Below, piece by piece: positions 54,003-62,800 of a DNA stretch of 64,000 nt. Each line of letters begins with the position of its first letter. Positions within the stretch are counted from its first letter, which is position 1. Below the pieces are notes generated by a model. That model ran no database searches. It saw only the letters and a list, made by a program, of their open reading frames with translations, and was not told the origin of the DNA. The DNA comes from Thermopolyspora flexuosa (GTDB taxonomy: Bacteria; Actinomycetota; Actinomycetes; Streptosporangiales; Streptosporangiaceae), in assembly GCF_006716785.1 (NCBI RefSeq), contig NZ_VFPQ01000001.1:2046001-2110000 (forward strand). The letters are read 5' to 3'. A program made the translations under genes and the position numbers.

Positions 54003-54207
54003 CACGAGCCCGGAACCACTGATCCGGCTCACCCGGTGACGGCGCCCGCGACCGGCGCCGGCATCCTCGCCCGAGTCGATCCCACGGCCTTCCGTTTCTT
54101 CCTTATTTGGTCATTGCGGGTGTCCGGCCCCGGCCGAAACGCTCGGTGACATATCGCCTCCCACCCCTGTTTCGTGAGGGCGTCCCGCGTCCTCGCGCTC
54201 GACCAAG

Positions 54208-54221
54208 CAAGCGTTCGCTTG
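54208..54221. promoter_or_regulatory. TetR-like palindrome
   Basis: CAAGCG-TT-CGCTTG, a perfect 14-bp palindrome in the context AAGCAAGCGTTCGCTTGTC, resembling TetR-family operators. It lies 220 bp before the monooxygenase. No tetR gene is adjacent. Confidence 0.5.
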
Positions 54222-54440
54222 TCATTCTTCCCGCCGCACAACCGCCCATATCGCCCGTCCGCGTCCCCCGTACCGGGTGGCGGCACCGTCCGGCCACCGC
54301 GGCCGAGCCGTACCCGTCCCGGCCCGCGAGGCGATGACGCACGCCCTCATCCCGGGCGCCGTGCTCCGCACGTCCGCGAGCACGGACGCCGTGACCGCGC
54401 ATATCCGTCCCCACCGCGTCTCGCACCACCAGGAGGGCCC

Positions 54441-56078
54441 ATGTCCGTCTCCACCACCGACCACCGGTCCGACCCGCGCACCCCGCCGTCCGAGGTCGAC
54501 GTCGTCGTGGTCGGCGCCGGATTCTCCGGCATGTACCTGCTGCACCGGCTCCGGGGGATGAACCTGTCGGCGATCGTGATCGAGGCCGCCGACGACGTGG
54601 GCGGCACCTGGTACTGGAACCGCTACCCGGGCGCCCGCGTCGACGTCGAGAGCCTCGCCTACTCCTACTCGTTCTCCGAGGAGCTGGAGCAGGAGTACGA
54701 GTGGGAGGAGCGGTACCCGACCCAGCCGGAGATCCTCCGGTACGCACGGCACGTCGCCGACCGCTTCGACCTGCGCCGCGACATCTACTTCCGCACCCGG
54801 GTCACCGCCGCCTCGTTCGACGAGGACGCCGCCACCTGGACGGTGCGCACCGACCACGGCGACGCGGTCACCGCGCGCTTCCTCGTCATGGCCACCGGCT
54901 GCCTGTCCGCCGCGAAGATGCCGGAGATCCCCGGCGTCAACCGGTTCCGCGGCGCCACCTACCACACCGCGCACTGGCCGCACGAGGGCGTCGACTTCAC
55001 CGGCATGCGCGTCGGCGTCATCGGCACCGGCTCCTCCGGCGTACAGTCGATCCCCGTCATCGCCGAGCAGGCCGCCGAGCTCGTCGTCTTCCAGCGCACC
55101 CCCGCCTACAGCTTCCCGGCCCGCAACCGCCGCCTGCGCCCCGACGAGGTCGCCCAGATGAAGGCGAACTACCGGGCGTTCCGCCAGGCCCAGCGGGAGT
55201 CCGCGTTCGGCCTGCCCACCCCGATACCCACCAAGTCCGCCCTCGAGGTCTCCGAGGAGGAACGCAACGCCACGTACGAGGCGGCCTGGGAGGCGGGCAG
55301 CCTGGTGGCGGTCCTCACCGCGTACAACGACCTGCTCACCAGCAAGGAGGCGAACGACACCGCCAAGCGGTTCGTGCACAACAAGATCCGGCAGATCGTC
55401 AAGGACCCGCAGACCGCCGAGGACCTCTGCCCGGACTACCCGGTCGGCACCAAGCGGCCCTGCCTCGACACCGGCTACTACGAGACCTACAACCGGGAGA
55501 ACGTGCGCCTGGTCAACCTGCGGCGTACCCCGATCGAGGAGATCACCGAGCGGGGCATCCGCACCACCGACCGCGAGTACGAGTTCGACGCGATCGTGTA
55601 CGCGACCGGCTTCGACGCGATGACCGGCGCGCTCACCAACGTCGACATCCGCGGCCGCGGCGGCCTGACCATCAAGGAGGCCTGGTACGCCGGCCCGCGC
55701 ACGTACCTGGGCATCGCCTCCGCCGGCTTCCCGAACCTGTTCATGATCACCGGCCCGGGCAGCCCGTCCGTGCTCTCCAACATGATCGTCTCGATCGAGC
55801 AGCACGTCGACTGGGTGATCGACGCGATCGCCCACCTCGACCGCAACGGGCTGCGCACCATGGAGCCCACCGTCGAGGCCCAGGACGCCTGGGTCGACCA
55901 CGTCAACCAGGTCGCCGCCGCCACCCTCTACCCGCAGGCGAACTCCTGGTACATGGGCGCGAACGTGCCCGGCAAGCCGCGGGTGTTCATGCCGTACGCC
56001 GGGGGCGTGGGCGCCTACCGGCAGAAGTGCGACGAGGTCGCGGCCCGCGGCTACGAGGGCTTCGTGCTCTCCCCCTGA
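54441..56078 (+). CDS. Baeyer-Villiger monooxygenase
   Basis: 545 residues. FAD motif GAGFSGMYLLHRL near residue 26, the BVMO fingerprint FRGATYHTAHWP (about 169-180) and the NADPH motif GTGSSGVQSIPVIAE confirm a type I BVMO of the phenylacetone/cyclohexanone monooxygenase clade; GGTWYWNRYPGARVDVES is also typical. It inserts oxygen next to a ketone to give an ester or lactone using NADPH and O2. AGGAGG is at the right distance before the ATG. The downstream esterase would cleave the product. Confidence 0.94.
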   Translation: MSVSTTDHRSDPRTPPSEVDVVVVGAGFSGMYLLHRLRGMNLSAIVIEAADDVGGTWYWNRYPGARVDVESLAYSYSFSEELEQEYEWEERYPTQPEILRYARHVADRFDLRRDIYFRTRVTAASFDEDAATWTVRTDHGDAVTARFLVMATGCLSAAKMPEIPGVNRFRGATYHTAHWPHEGVDFTGMRVGVIGTGSSGVQSIPVIAEQAAELVVFQRTPAYSFPARNRRLRPDEVAQMKANYRAFRQAQRESAFGLPTPIPTKSALEVSEEERNATYEAAWEAGSLVAVLTAYNDLLTSKEANDTAKRFVHNKIRQIVKDPQTAEDLCPDYPVGTKRPCLDTGYYETYNRENVRLVNLRRTPIEEITERGIRTTDREYEFDAIVYATGFDAMTGALTNVDIRGRGGLTIKEAWYAGPRTYLGIASAGFPNLFMITGPGSPSVLSNMIVSIEQHVDWVIDAIAHLDRNGLRTMEPTVEAQDAWVDHVNQVAAATLYPQANSWYMGANVPGKPRVFMPYAGGVGAYRQKCDEVAARGYEGFVLSP

Positions 56079-56172
56079 CCGTCTCCGCGCCGGCCCGTGC
56101 GCCGGGCGGGCCGGCGTCCCTACGGCCACCGTCCCCATCCCCACCACCATCCCATCACCCAGTGGAGGGTTC

Positions 56173-57123
56173 ATGTCCCGTCGCGATCTGATCGACCCGG
56201 AGAGCCGCGTCCCGCTCGACGCCCTGCTCGAGGCGATGCCCGGCGGCTTCAACTCGATCCCCGACATCGTCCAGCGCCGCGAGACCGTCGCGAACATGCT
56301 CGCCGGCATGGAGGTGCCGGAGAACCCCAACGTCTCCAAGGAGGACCGCACCGTCCCCGGCCCCGCCGGGGAGCCCGACATCACCGTGCGGATCTACCGG
56401 CCGGTCAACGCGTCGGGCACGCTGCCCGGCATCTACTTCATCCACGGCGGCGGCATGATCCTCGGCAGCGTGGCGGGCGAGGACCCCACCGCGACCATGC
56501 TCTGCGACCAGATCGGCGCCGTGGTCGTCTCCGTCGAGTACCGCCTCGCCCCGGAGAACCCGTACCCGGCCCAGGTGGAGGACTGCTACGCGGGCCTGGT
56601 GTGGATGGCGAAGCACGCCGACGAGCTCGGCTTCGACCCGGAGCGGCTGGCGATCTACGGCGCCAGCGCGGGCGGCGGGCTCACCATCGCCACCGCGCTG
56701 CTCGCCCGGGACCGCGGCGGCCCGGCGCTGCGGTTCATCATGCCGATCTACCCGATGATCGACGACCGGAACGAGACGCCGTCGAGCCACGAGATCACCG
56801 ACGTCGGCATCTGGGACCGCGCCGGCAACATCGAGGCCTGGGGCTGGTACCTCGGCGGCAAGGAGCCCGACGGGTACGCCGCGCCCGCGCGCTGCGAGGA
56901 CCTGAGCGGCCTGCCGCCGGCGTTCATCGACGTCGGCACCGTCGACCTGTTCCGGGACGAGGACATCGCGTTCGCGCAGCGGCTCATGCAGGCCGGCGTG
57001 CCGGTCGAGCTGCACGTCCACCCCGGCGCCTACCACGCGTCGGAGACGTTCGCGCCCGACGCGGCGCTGTCCAAGCGGATCTGGGGGCTGCGCCTCGACG
57101 CGCTCAAGCGGGCGCTCGCCTGA
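56173..57123 (+). CDS. HSL-family alpha/beta hydrolase (esterase)
   Basis: 316 residues. The oxyanion-hole motif HGGGM (about 91-95), nucleophile GASAGG (about 163-168), catalytic Asp in VDLFRDEDIAF and His in HPGAYHASE make a complete hormone-sensitive-lipase-type triad. It should hydrolyse the ester or lactone made by the monooxygenase 94 bp upstream. GGAGGG precedes the ATG. Confidence 0.93.
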   Translation: MSRRDLIDPESRVPLDALLEAMPGGFNSIPDIVQRRETVANMLAGMEVPENPNVSKEDRTVPGPAGEPDITVRIYRPVNASGTLPGIYFIHGGGMILGSVAGEDPTATMLCDQIGAVVVSVEYRLAPENPYPAQVEDCYAGLVWMAKHADELGFDPERLAIYGASAGGGLTIATALLARDRGGPALRFIMPIYPMIDDRNETPSSHEITDVGIWDRAGNIEAWGWYLGGKEPDGYAAPARCEDLSGLPPAFIDVGTVDLFRDEDIAFAQRLMQAGVPVELHVHPGAYHASETFAPDAALSKRIWGLRLDALKRALA

Positions 57124-57139
57124 GTCGAGCGCAGGCTCC

Positions 57140-57280
57140 GGCGCCGCGGGCGGGGCATGGGGCTCCCTCCGCCCGCGGCGCCGCGGCGGCCGTACGGCAC
57201 GGCCGCCGCACCGGCCGCCACTGCGGGCCGAGACAGCGGGCCGCCGGACCGCCCGTGTGCCGCGGGCGATCCGGCGGCCC
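57140..57280. terminator. array of three large stem-loops
   Basis: Three consecutive perfect stems: 14 bp (57140-57153 with 57169-57182), 11 bp (57183-57193 with 57199-57209) and 11 bp (57238-57248 with 57270-57280). They begin 17 bp after the esterase stop. They probably terminate or stabilise the monooxygenase-esterase transcript; there is no T-tract. Confidence 0.55.
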
Positions 57281-57459
57281 GTTCCGCATGCCCGCGCGGC
57301 GCCCGGAGCCTCGGCGGCGGGCCGGCCGGCCGTACCACGATGATCGGCGCGCACGCCCGAACCGGGACCATCGGGTGACGTGGGACGGCATGATGGCAGC
57401 GTGACCACAGTGCGGCCGGTGCCGGTCGAGCGATCGAACATGGCGGTGACGGTTTCCCG

Positions 57460-58134
57460 ATGAGCGAGAGCAGGGAGAACTCCTTCGCGCTTCCCCCGAC
57501 ACGCAAGGAAGCGGTCCTGCGCCAACTCCGCGGCGAGATCATCAGCGGCCGGCTCAAGCCCGGCGCGGTGATCAAGGACGCGGAGATCGCGGCCCGGCTC
57601 GGGGTGAGCATCACGCCCGTGCGCGAGGCGATCGCCCAGCTCGCCGCCGAGGGCCTCATCGACATCTCGCCCAACCGCACCCGCCAGGTCACCCAGGTGA
57701 CCCAGAAGAGCGCCCTGGAGCTCGTCGACGTGATGATGGTGCTCGCCTGCGCGGGCTTCGAGTGGGGCGTCGACAACCTCACCGAGCACCACCTCGCCAC
57801 GCTGCGCCGCAAGCTCGACGAGTTCGCCGAGCACCTGCGCCGCGGCGACGCCACGGCCGCCGGTGCCGCCGGGGCCGACTTCAGCACCGTGGTCATCATG
57901 GCGAGCGGCAACCGCGAGCTGCAGACCCACGTCGACCTCGTGGTCACCCGCACGCTGCGGCTCCTCGCCCTCACCCCCGAGAGCGAGGTCTGGAACGTCT
58001 GGCTCAACGGCTACCGCGAGACCCTGGAACTCCTGGAGCGCGGCGACCGCTCCGGCGCCGTCGAGCGCTACCGCCGGATCTACCGCGACTACCGCACACT
58101 GCTGGAGACCCTGCTCTTCCGCGACGAGGCCTGA
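57460..58134 (+). CDS. GntR-family regulator with FCD domain
   Basis: 224 residues. Winged HTH at residues 12-75 (AVLRQLRGEIISGRLKPGAV, DAEIAARLGVSITPVREAIA, LAAEGLIDISPNR), then the helical FCD effector domain with VMMVLACAGFEWGVDNLTEH and an ERYRRIYRDYRTLLE end. Such regulators usually repress an adjacent catabolic operon until an organic acid binds. It likely regulates the monooxygenase-esterase genes. ATG with no strong ribosome-binding site. Confidence 0.9.
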   Translation: MSESRENSFALPPTRKEAVLRQLRGEIISGRLKPGAVIKDAEIAARLGVSITPVREAIAQLAAEGLIDISPNRTRQVTQVTQKSALELVDVMMVLACAGFEWGVDNLTEHHLATLRRKLDEFAEHLRRGDATAAGAAGADFSTVVIMASGNRELQTHVDLVVTRTLRLLALTPESEVWNVWLNGYRETLELLERGDRSGAVERYRRIYRDYRTLLETLLFRDEA

Positions 58135-58370
58135 CCTCGGCAGACGGGCACGGCCACCGGGTGGCCCGCGGCCGCGGTCGTGACCCCGAGCGGCAATGTC
58201 ACCTGCGGCGGCGGACCAGGCGCGCCGTCGCCGCCGAGCACACCCCGGCCGGCCGGTGGACCGTGAACGAGCGGTCGGCACGCGCCCGTTCTTTGGCGGT
58301 TGCCGCGGTTCTCCCGTAACGGAGCCGTCCGCGATACCGCGGGAGGGATGCCCGGCGCGTTCACGTCATC

Positions 58371-58459
58371 GGACGCCGTGCCGTACGCGCCGGAAGCGGC
58401 CAGACGCCTCACCACCAGGAGGAGGAGGGGACGCCGTGCCGTACGCGCCGGAAGCGGCC
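58371..58459. repeat. 31-bp perfect direct repeat
   Basis: Positions 58371-58401 and 58429-58459 are identical over 31 bases (beginning GGACGCCGTGCCGTACGC, ending GGAAGCGGCC), with a period of 58 bp. The 27-bp spacer carries a run of GGA triplets. No mobile-element genes are adjacent. Confidence 0.9.
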
Positions 58460-58843
58460 GTTCACGCCACCGGCCCGCGGCGGGGCCCGCGCCGCAGGGC
58501 CGCGTGACGGGTCGCCCGAAGCGCACCGGGGGACCGGGCGCCCACCCATCCAACGTCACCCGCTCCAGGTATGCCCGGCCCGCCGCGTGATCGCCCGTGG
58601 CGAACCGGGGCTCGCCTCGGTCGCCCGCGACGTGATGCCGGGCGGTGCCGCCTGCCTGCGAGCGGGCGCGCCTGACGCGGCGGGGCGGTGCGACGCGGCC
58701 GGGGCCGGCGACGGTTGAGGGCCGGCCAGGTCGGGTCGGTGCGCCGGCCGACCGGCAGGGCGTGTACCAACGGCCGCGCGGCGATGGGGCTTCGGGCGTA
58801 GGCGCAGCGTGTGCCCCCTACATAGGTTCGCCCACCATATAGG

Positions 58844-58872
58844 TTGCATAACTACATATCTCGCTCTACGCT
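58844..58872 (+). promoter_or_regulatory. promoter of the CPBP protease gene
   Basis: TTGCAT (58844-58849), 17-bp spacer, TACGCT (58867-58872), 31 bp before the GTG. The repeated words CATAGGTT and ATAGGTT (58821-58845) with ACTACATATC give an AT-rich, partly symmetric block that may bind a PadR- or GntR/YtrA-like regulator. Confidence 0.55.
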
Positions 58873-58902
58873 CTAGGTAGCGCAGCGGCGAAAGGAGCGA
58901 GC

Positions 58903-59643
58903 GTGATCTTCGCGGTGCTTTTCACGGGCTTGGTGATCTATCTCGCGGCGGTGAGCCCCTGGTGGGGGACCCGCTCCTACCGGAAGCTGGAGCGGGAGCG
59001 CAGCCGCCCGCTGTTCATCCGGATGATGTCCCTGTGGGTCGGCGAGCTGTGGGCGCTGGCCGCCGTGTCCCTCCTGCTCGTCGCCCTCTCCCCGGACCTC
59101 GACCTGGCACGGATCGGCCTGGCCGTCCCCGAGGATGGGGTGGTGTTCGCCGGGATGCTCATCGGGATGATCGTCGTGGCGGTCGCCTTCGGCGCCCTGG
59201 CCTTCGTCATGGAGAAGAAGAAGGGCGTCGTCGTCGGCCCCGGCCGGGAGGTGTTCTCCGCGCTGATGCCCCGTGATCGCACCGAGCGGTGGTACGCCGC
59301 CGCGCTGGCGGTCACCGCCGGGGTGTGCGAGGAGATCGTCTTCCGCGGCCTGCTCATCGCCGTGGGCGTCCACGTGCTCGGCCTGCCCCTCCCGGTCGCC
59401 GCCGGCCTGGCCCTGGCGCTGTTCGCCATCGGGCACCTCTACCAGGGGCCGCGTGGCATGATCGCGGTGACCCTGTTCGGGCTCGCGTTCACCATGCTCT
59501 ACCTGCGGACCGGCAGCCTGATCCCGGTGATCCTGCTGCACGCCATGGCCGACCTCCGCGCGTTTCTCCTCAACCCGGCGACGCGCGCCGGCGACACGGC
59601 GCAGGCCGGCGCGGCGCAGGGGGTGGGCGCGGGCTCGCGATGA
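58903..59643 (+). CDS. CPBP-family intramembrane glutamic protease
   Basis: 246 residues, about seven helices. The Abi/CPBP motifs are intact: VCEEIVFRGLLIAVG (EExxxR), FAIGHLYQG and VILLHAMAD, so it is probably an active intramembrane protease. Family members process prenyl proteins, anti-sigma factors or confer bacteriocin immunity; none of these partners is adjacent. GTG start with AAAGGAG six bases upstream and a good promoter. Confidence 0.9.
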   Translation: MIFAVLFTGLVIYLAAVSPWWGTRSYRKLERERSRPLFIRMMSLWVGELWALAAVSLLLVALSPDLDLARIGLAVPEDGVVFAGMLIGMIVVAVAFGALAFVMEKKKGVVVGPGREVFSALMPRDRTERWYAAALAVTAGVCEEIVFRGLLIAVGVHVLGLPLPVAAGLALALFAIGHLYQGPRGMIAVTLFGLAFTMLYLRTGSLIPVILLHAMADLRAFLLNPATRAGDTAQAGAAQGVGAGSR

Positions 59644-59762
59644 CCGGCACACCCTGTGGCGAATGAACGGCCCGGCCCGCCGTGCTCACCGGCCTGCGGG
59701 CGGGCCGGAGAACCCGGAGCGCACCGGACCGCAACGGCGCACGGCGAACCCGCCGCAACGAA

Positions 59763-59800
59763 CATCGCGGCCGACCCGGCACATCGGGTCGGCCGCGATG
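59763..59800. terminator. bidirectional terminator
   Basis: A perfect 16-bp stem CATCGCGGCCGACCCG (59763-59778) / CGGGTCGGCCGCGATG (59785-59800) with loop GCACAT, between convergent genes. No long T-tract on either side. Confidence 0.7.
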
Positions 59801-59808
59801 GCGTTATG

Positions 59809-62800
59809 TCAGTCCGTGGAATGCGCCCGCTGGTAGGCCCGGATGACCTCCTCGGGCAGCCGGCCCCGGTCGGCGACCGTGTAGCCGTTCCGGCGGGCCC
59901 ACTCGCGGATACCGGCGGCGGGCCCCGCCTTGGCGGCCGCCCTGCCCGGAGCCGACGCGGCCCCGGCGGCCCCAGCGGCCGACCGGGAGGCGACCGGTGC
60001 CGGCGCGAAGCCGTCCGCCTCCTCGTCGACCGGGACGATCTCCTCGACATCGTCGTCCTCGCCGAGGCCGTCCCATCCGTCCTCGGCGGAAAGCGGTACC
60101 GCGCTCCAGGCGGCACCCGCCTCGTTCCCGTCCTCGACCGGCACTTCGCCCGGGTGGATGCCGCGGCGCTCCAGCTCCTCCCACAGCGGCGCGAGCGCGG
60201 CGTCCGGATCGAAGAAGAACTCGCTTTCCCGGACGCGCCAGAACCGCCACCCCGCGCGCTTGAGCTCCCGCTCCCGGGCGAGATCGGCCTCGAGCCGCTC
60301 GGGCCCGTGCCAGTGATCACCGTCGCACTCGACGGCGAGCCGTCCCCGGGCGCCGCTCACGACGAGGTCGATCCGGCGCCCGTTCACCTCGAACTGCGGC
60401 ACCACGTGGTAGCCGCGCTCCCGGATGCGGAGGAACACCCGCTGCTCGAAGAGCGAGTCGAACGCCGGATGCGGCGTGTCGGGCGTGACGTCCTTCGGCA
60501 TCGCCCCGCCGAGCGCCACGGGCGGGTTGAGCATGTAGGTGAGCAGCGACCGCCGCAGGCATGCGGGGGAGAGCAGGTCGGGGCTGACCGAGTGGAACAG
60601 CCACATCTGGTCCCTGGCGCGGGACGCGGCGACGTTGTACCGCCGCTGCCATTCGGTGCTCGTCACCGCCGGCCGCTTCTCGGCGATCACCATGGAGAGG
60701 AACACCACGTCCCGCTCGTCGCCCTGGAAGTCCGGCGGGGTGCCCACCCGCAGCCGCCGCCGCTCCCACTCCTTCGGGTCGAGCTTCTCCAGCAGCATGT
60801 TGTGGATGAGCTTGCCCTGCTCGGTGCCCTGCAGCACGACCACGCCGAACGTCTTGCCGTCGTAGGCCGGATCCCCGATGCACTTGAGGATCCGTTCGAC
60901 GATCTTCTCCGCCTCGACGGGGTTGCGCAGCCGGGTGTAGGAGCCCTCGGTGTACGCCCCTTCGACGTGGACGACCTGGACCGGATCCAGCCGGTCGGCG
61001 CCGAACTGCCGCAGCGGCACGAGCGGCTCGTCGGAGTAGAACTGCCGGGACGAGAACTCGATGATCTCCGGCATGCACCGGAAGTGCTCCCGCAGCCGCA
61101 GCAGCCCGCCGAACCGGGTGCGCAGCAGGTCGAACAGGCTCGACTTCGGCGTGAAGGCGTCGCGCAGGTAGGGAGGCATGTCCGGCAGGTACGTGGCGAG
61201 CTTGTTGAAGATCGGCTCCAGCTCGCCGTGGCTCACCACCGACGGGGCGCACTGCTTGTCGTCACCGACCACGATGACCCGCGGCGCCAGCCACAGCAGG
61301 AACAGCGCGTCGATGCTCGCCTGGCTCGCCTCGTCCACGATCACCACGTCGAACGAGTCGCGGTCCGGCGGGATCGTCTCGAGCACCTGCTGGATCGGCA
61401 TGATCCACGCCGGGACGGCGTCGAGCGCCTTCGACATCGCCTGCCGGGCCAGCTTCCGGTACCGCTCCGCGTACTTGCCGGTGCCCTTGCCCAGCGCGGT
61501 CATGTGCTGCTCGTACGAGCGCAGCGCCAGGGTCTGCTCGGCGGTCATCCGGCGCAGCGCGGCATCCCAGGCCTGGGCCGCGGCGAGCTCGGCGGTGATC
61601 CGCATGACGCGGGCGGTCGCCGCCTCCAGCTCGGCCTCGAGCCGCTGCTCCAGCCCGGGCTGCCGCTGCTCGTCGAAGAAGGTGTACGCCTTCGCCCACG
61701 CCCACGCCCGCTCCCACGTGGACCGGTGCCGCTTCCACTTCTCCCGGTCGGCGAGCACGTCGAGCAGGTCCGGATGGGCGGCCCGGATCCGGGCGGCGAG
61801 CTCGTCGCAGCGCCGCTGCCGGGCCAGCTCCTGGTGGGCGGTGCTGAGCGCGGTGAGGCAGAGCCGGTAGGTGACCGCGTCCCGGGTGGCGACCGCGTGG
61901 ATCGCCTCCCGCAGCTCGGGCGCGGGCGTGCCGGTCTCGGCCTGCCGCTCGAGGGACTCCCGCAGCTCCTCCAGGGCCGCCGTGGCCTGCTCGGCCTCGA
62001 GCCGCAGCCGCACCGCTCGCAGCGCGGTGGCGTACGCGGTCCACTCCGGCAGGGTGCGCATCGGGACGTGCACGCCGAGCTTGGCGAGCTCCCCGGCGGT
62101 GGTCACCACGGCCTCGCGGATGCGGCGCACCACGGCGAGCCGCTGGTACGCGTCCGTGATGCTCGACGCGATCTCGTCCAGCGACAGGTCGGCGGCGAAC
62201 TCCACGCCGACCGTCCGCCAGCCGCGGCGCAGCTGCTCGACGATCTGCCGCGCCTCCAGGTCGTCGATGAGGATCGACAGCAGCTCGGCGTTGTCCGGCA
62301 CGATCCCGTCGACCGACACCTGCTTCAGGTACGGCTCGGCCTGCCGCTGTACGGCCGGGCGCAGCAGGCCGCGCTTGAGCCGGTTGCCCGCGGCGAAGTG
62401 GTCGCGCAGCGCCCGCATCGCCTTCAGATAGTCGCCCGTCTCGGCGGGGCCGTCGAGCCGCGGGTGCACGACGGGGCGGAAGTTGATCCGCCGGACCGCC
62501 TCCTGCAGCGCGGTGAGCCGCTCGGCGAGCCCGTCGAGCCGCTCCCACAGCGTGGTGTCCCGTCCGGCGAGCAGGTCGGCGAGGGCGCGGGCGGTCCACT
62601 CGTCCTCGCCCCGGGCGGCGTCGGCGCCGGCGAGGCCGAGCCGGTGCAGGTCGCCGTCGACGGCGCGTGCGACGTTCTCGAGCCAGGTGAGCTGCGCGGT
62701 GTCGAGCACCTCGAGCCGGGCGGAGATATCGGTCCCCGCCTCGTCGGCGATGGACCGGGCGGCGCGCTCCTCGTCGATCAGCGTCTGTACCCGCTCGGCG

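Larger units (their letters stand above)
53245..54440. other. 1.2-kb control region before the monooxygenase
   Basis: No known gene. Includes an AT-rich promoter island at 53750-53840, a small candidate frame at 53865-54002 and a palindrome at 54208. The remainder consists of biased open frames with no domain. Confidence 0.45.
58135..58902. other. 770-bp region with direct repeat, no gene
   Basis: Contains the 31-bp direct repeat (58371-58459). AGGAGGAGGAGG at 58418 is followed by a GTG at 58436 that opens only 23 codons inside the second repeat copy. The right end holds the promoter of the CPBP gene. The rest is featureless. Confidence 0.5.

Noticed and set aside
58436-58507. 23-codon ORF after AGGAGGAGGAGG
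   Set aside because: The ribosome-binding-like run is part of a GGA repeat and the frame lies in a duplicated 31-bp segment, so chance is more likely.
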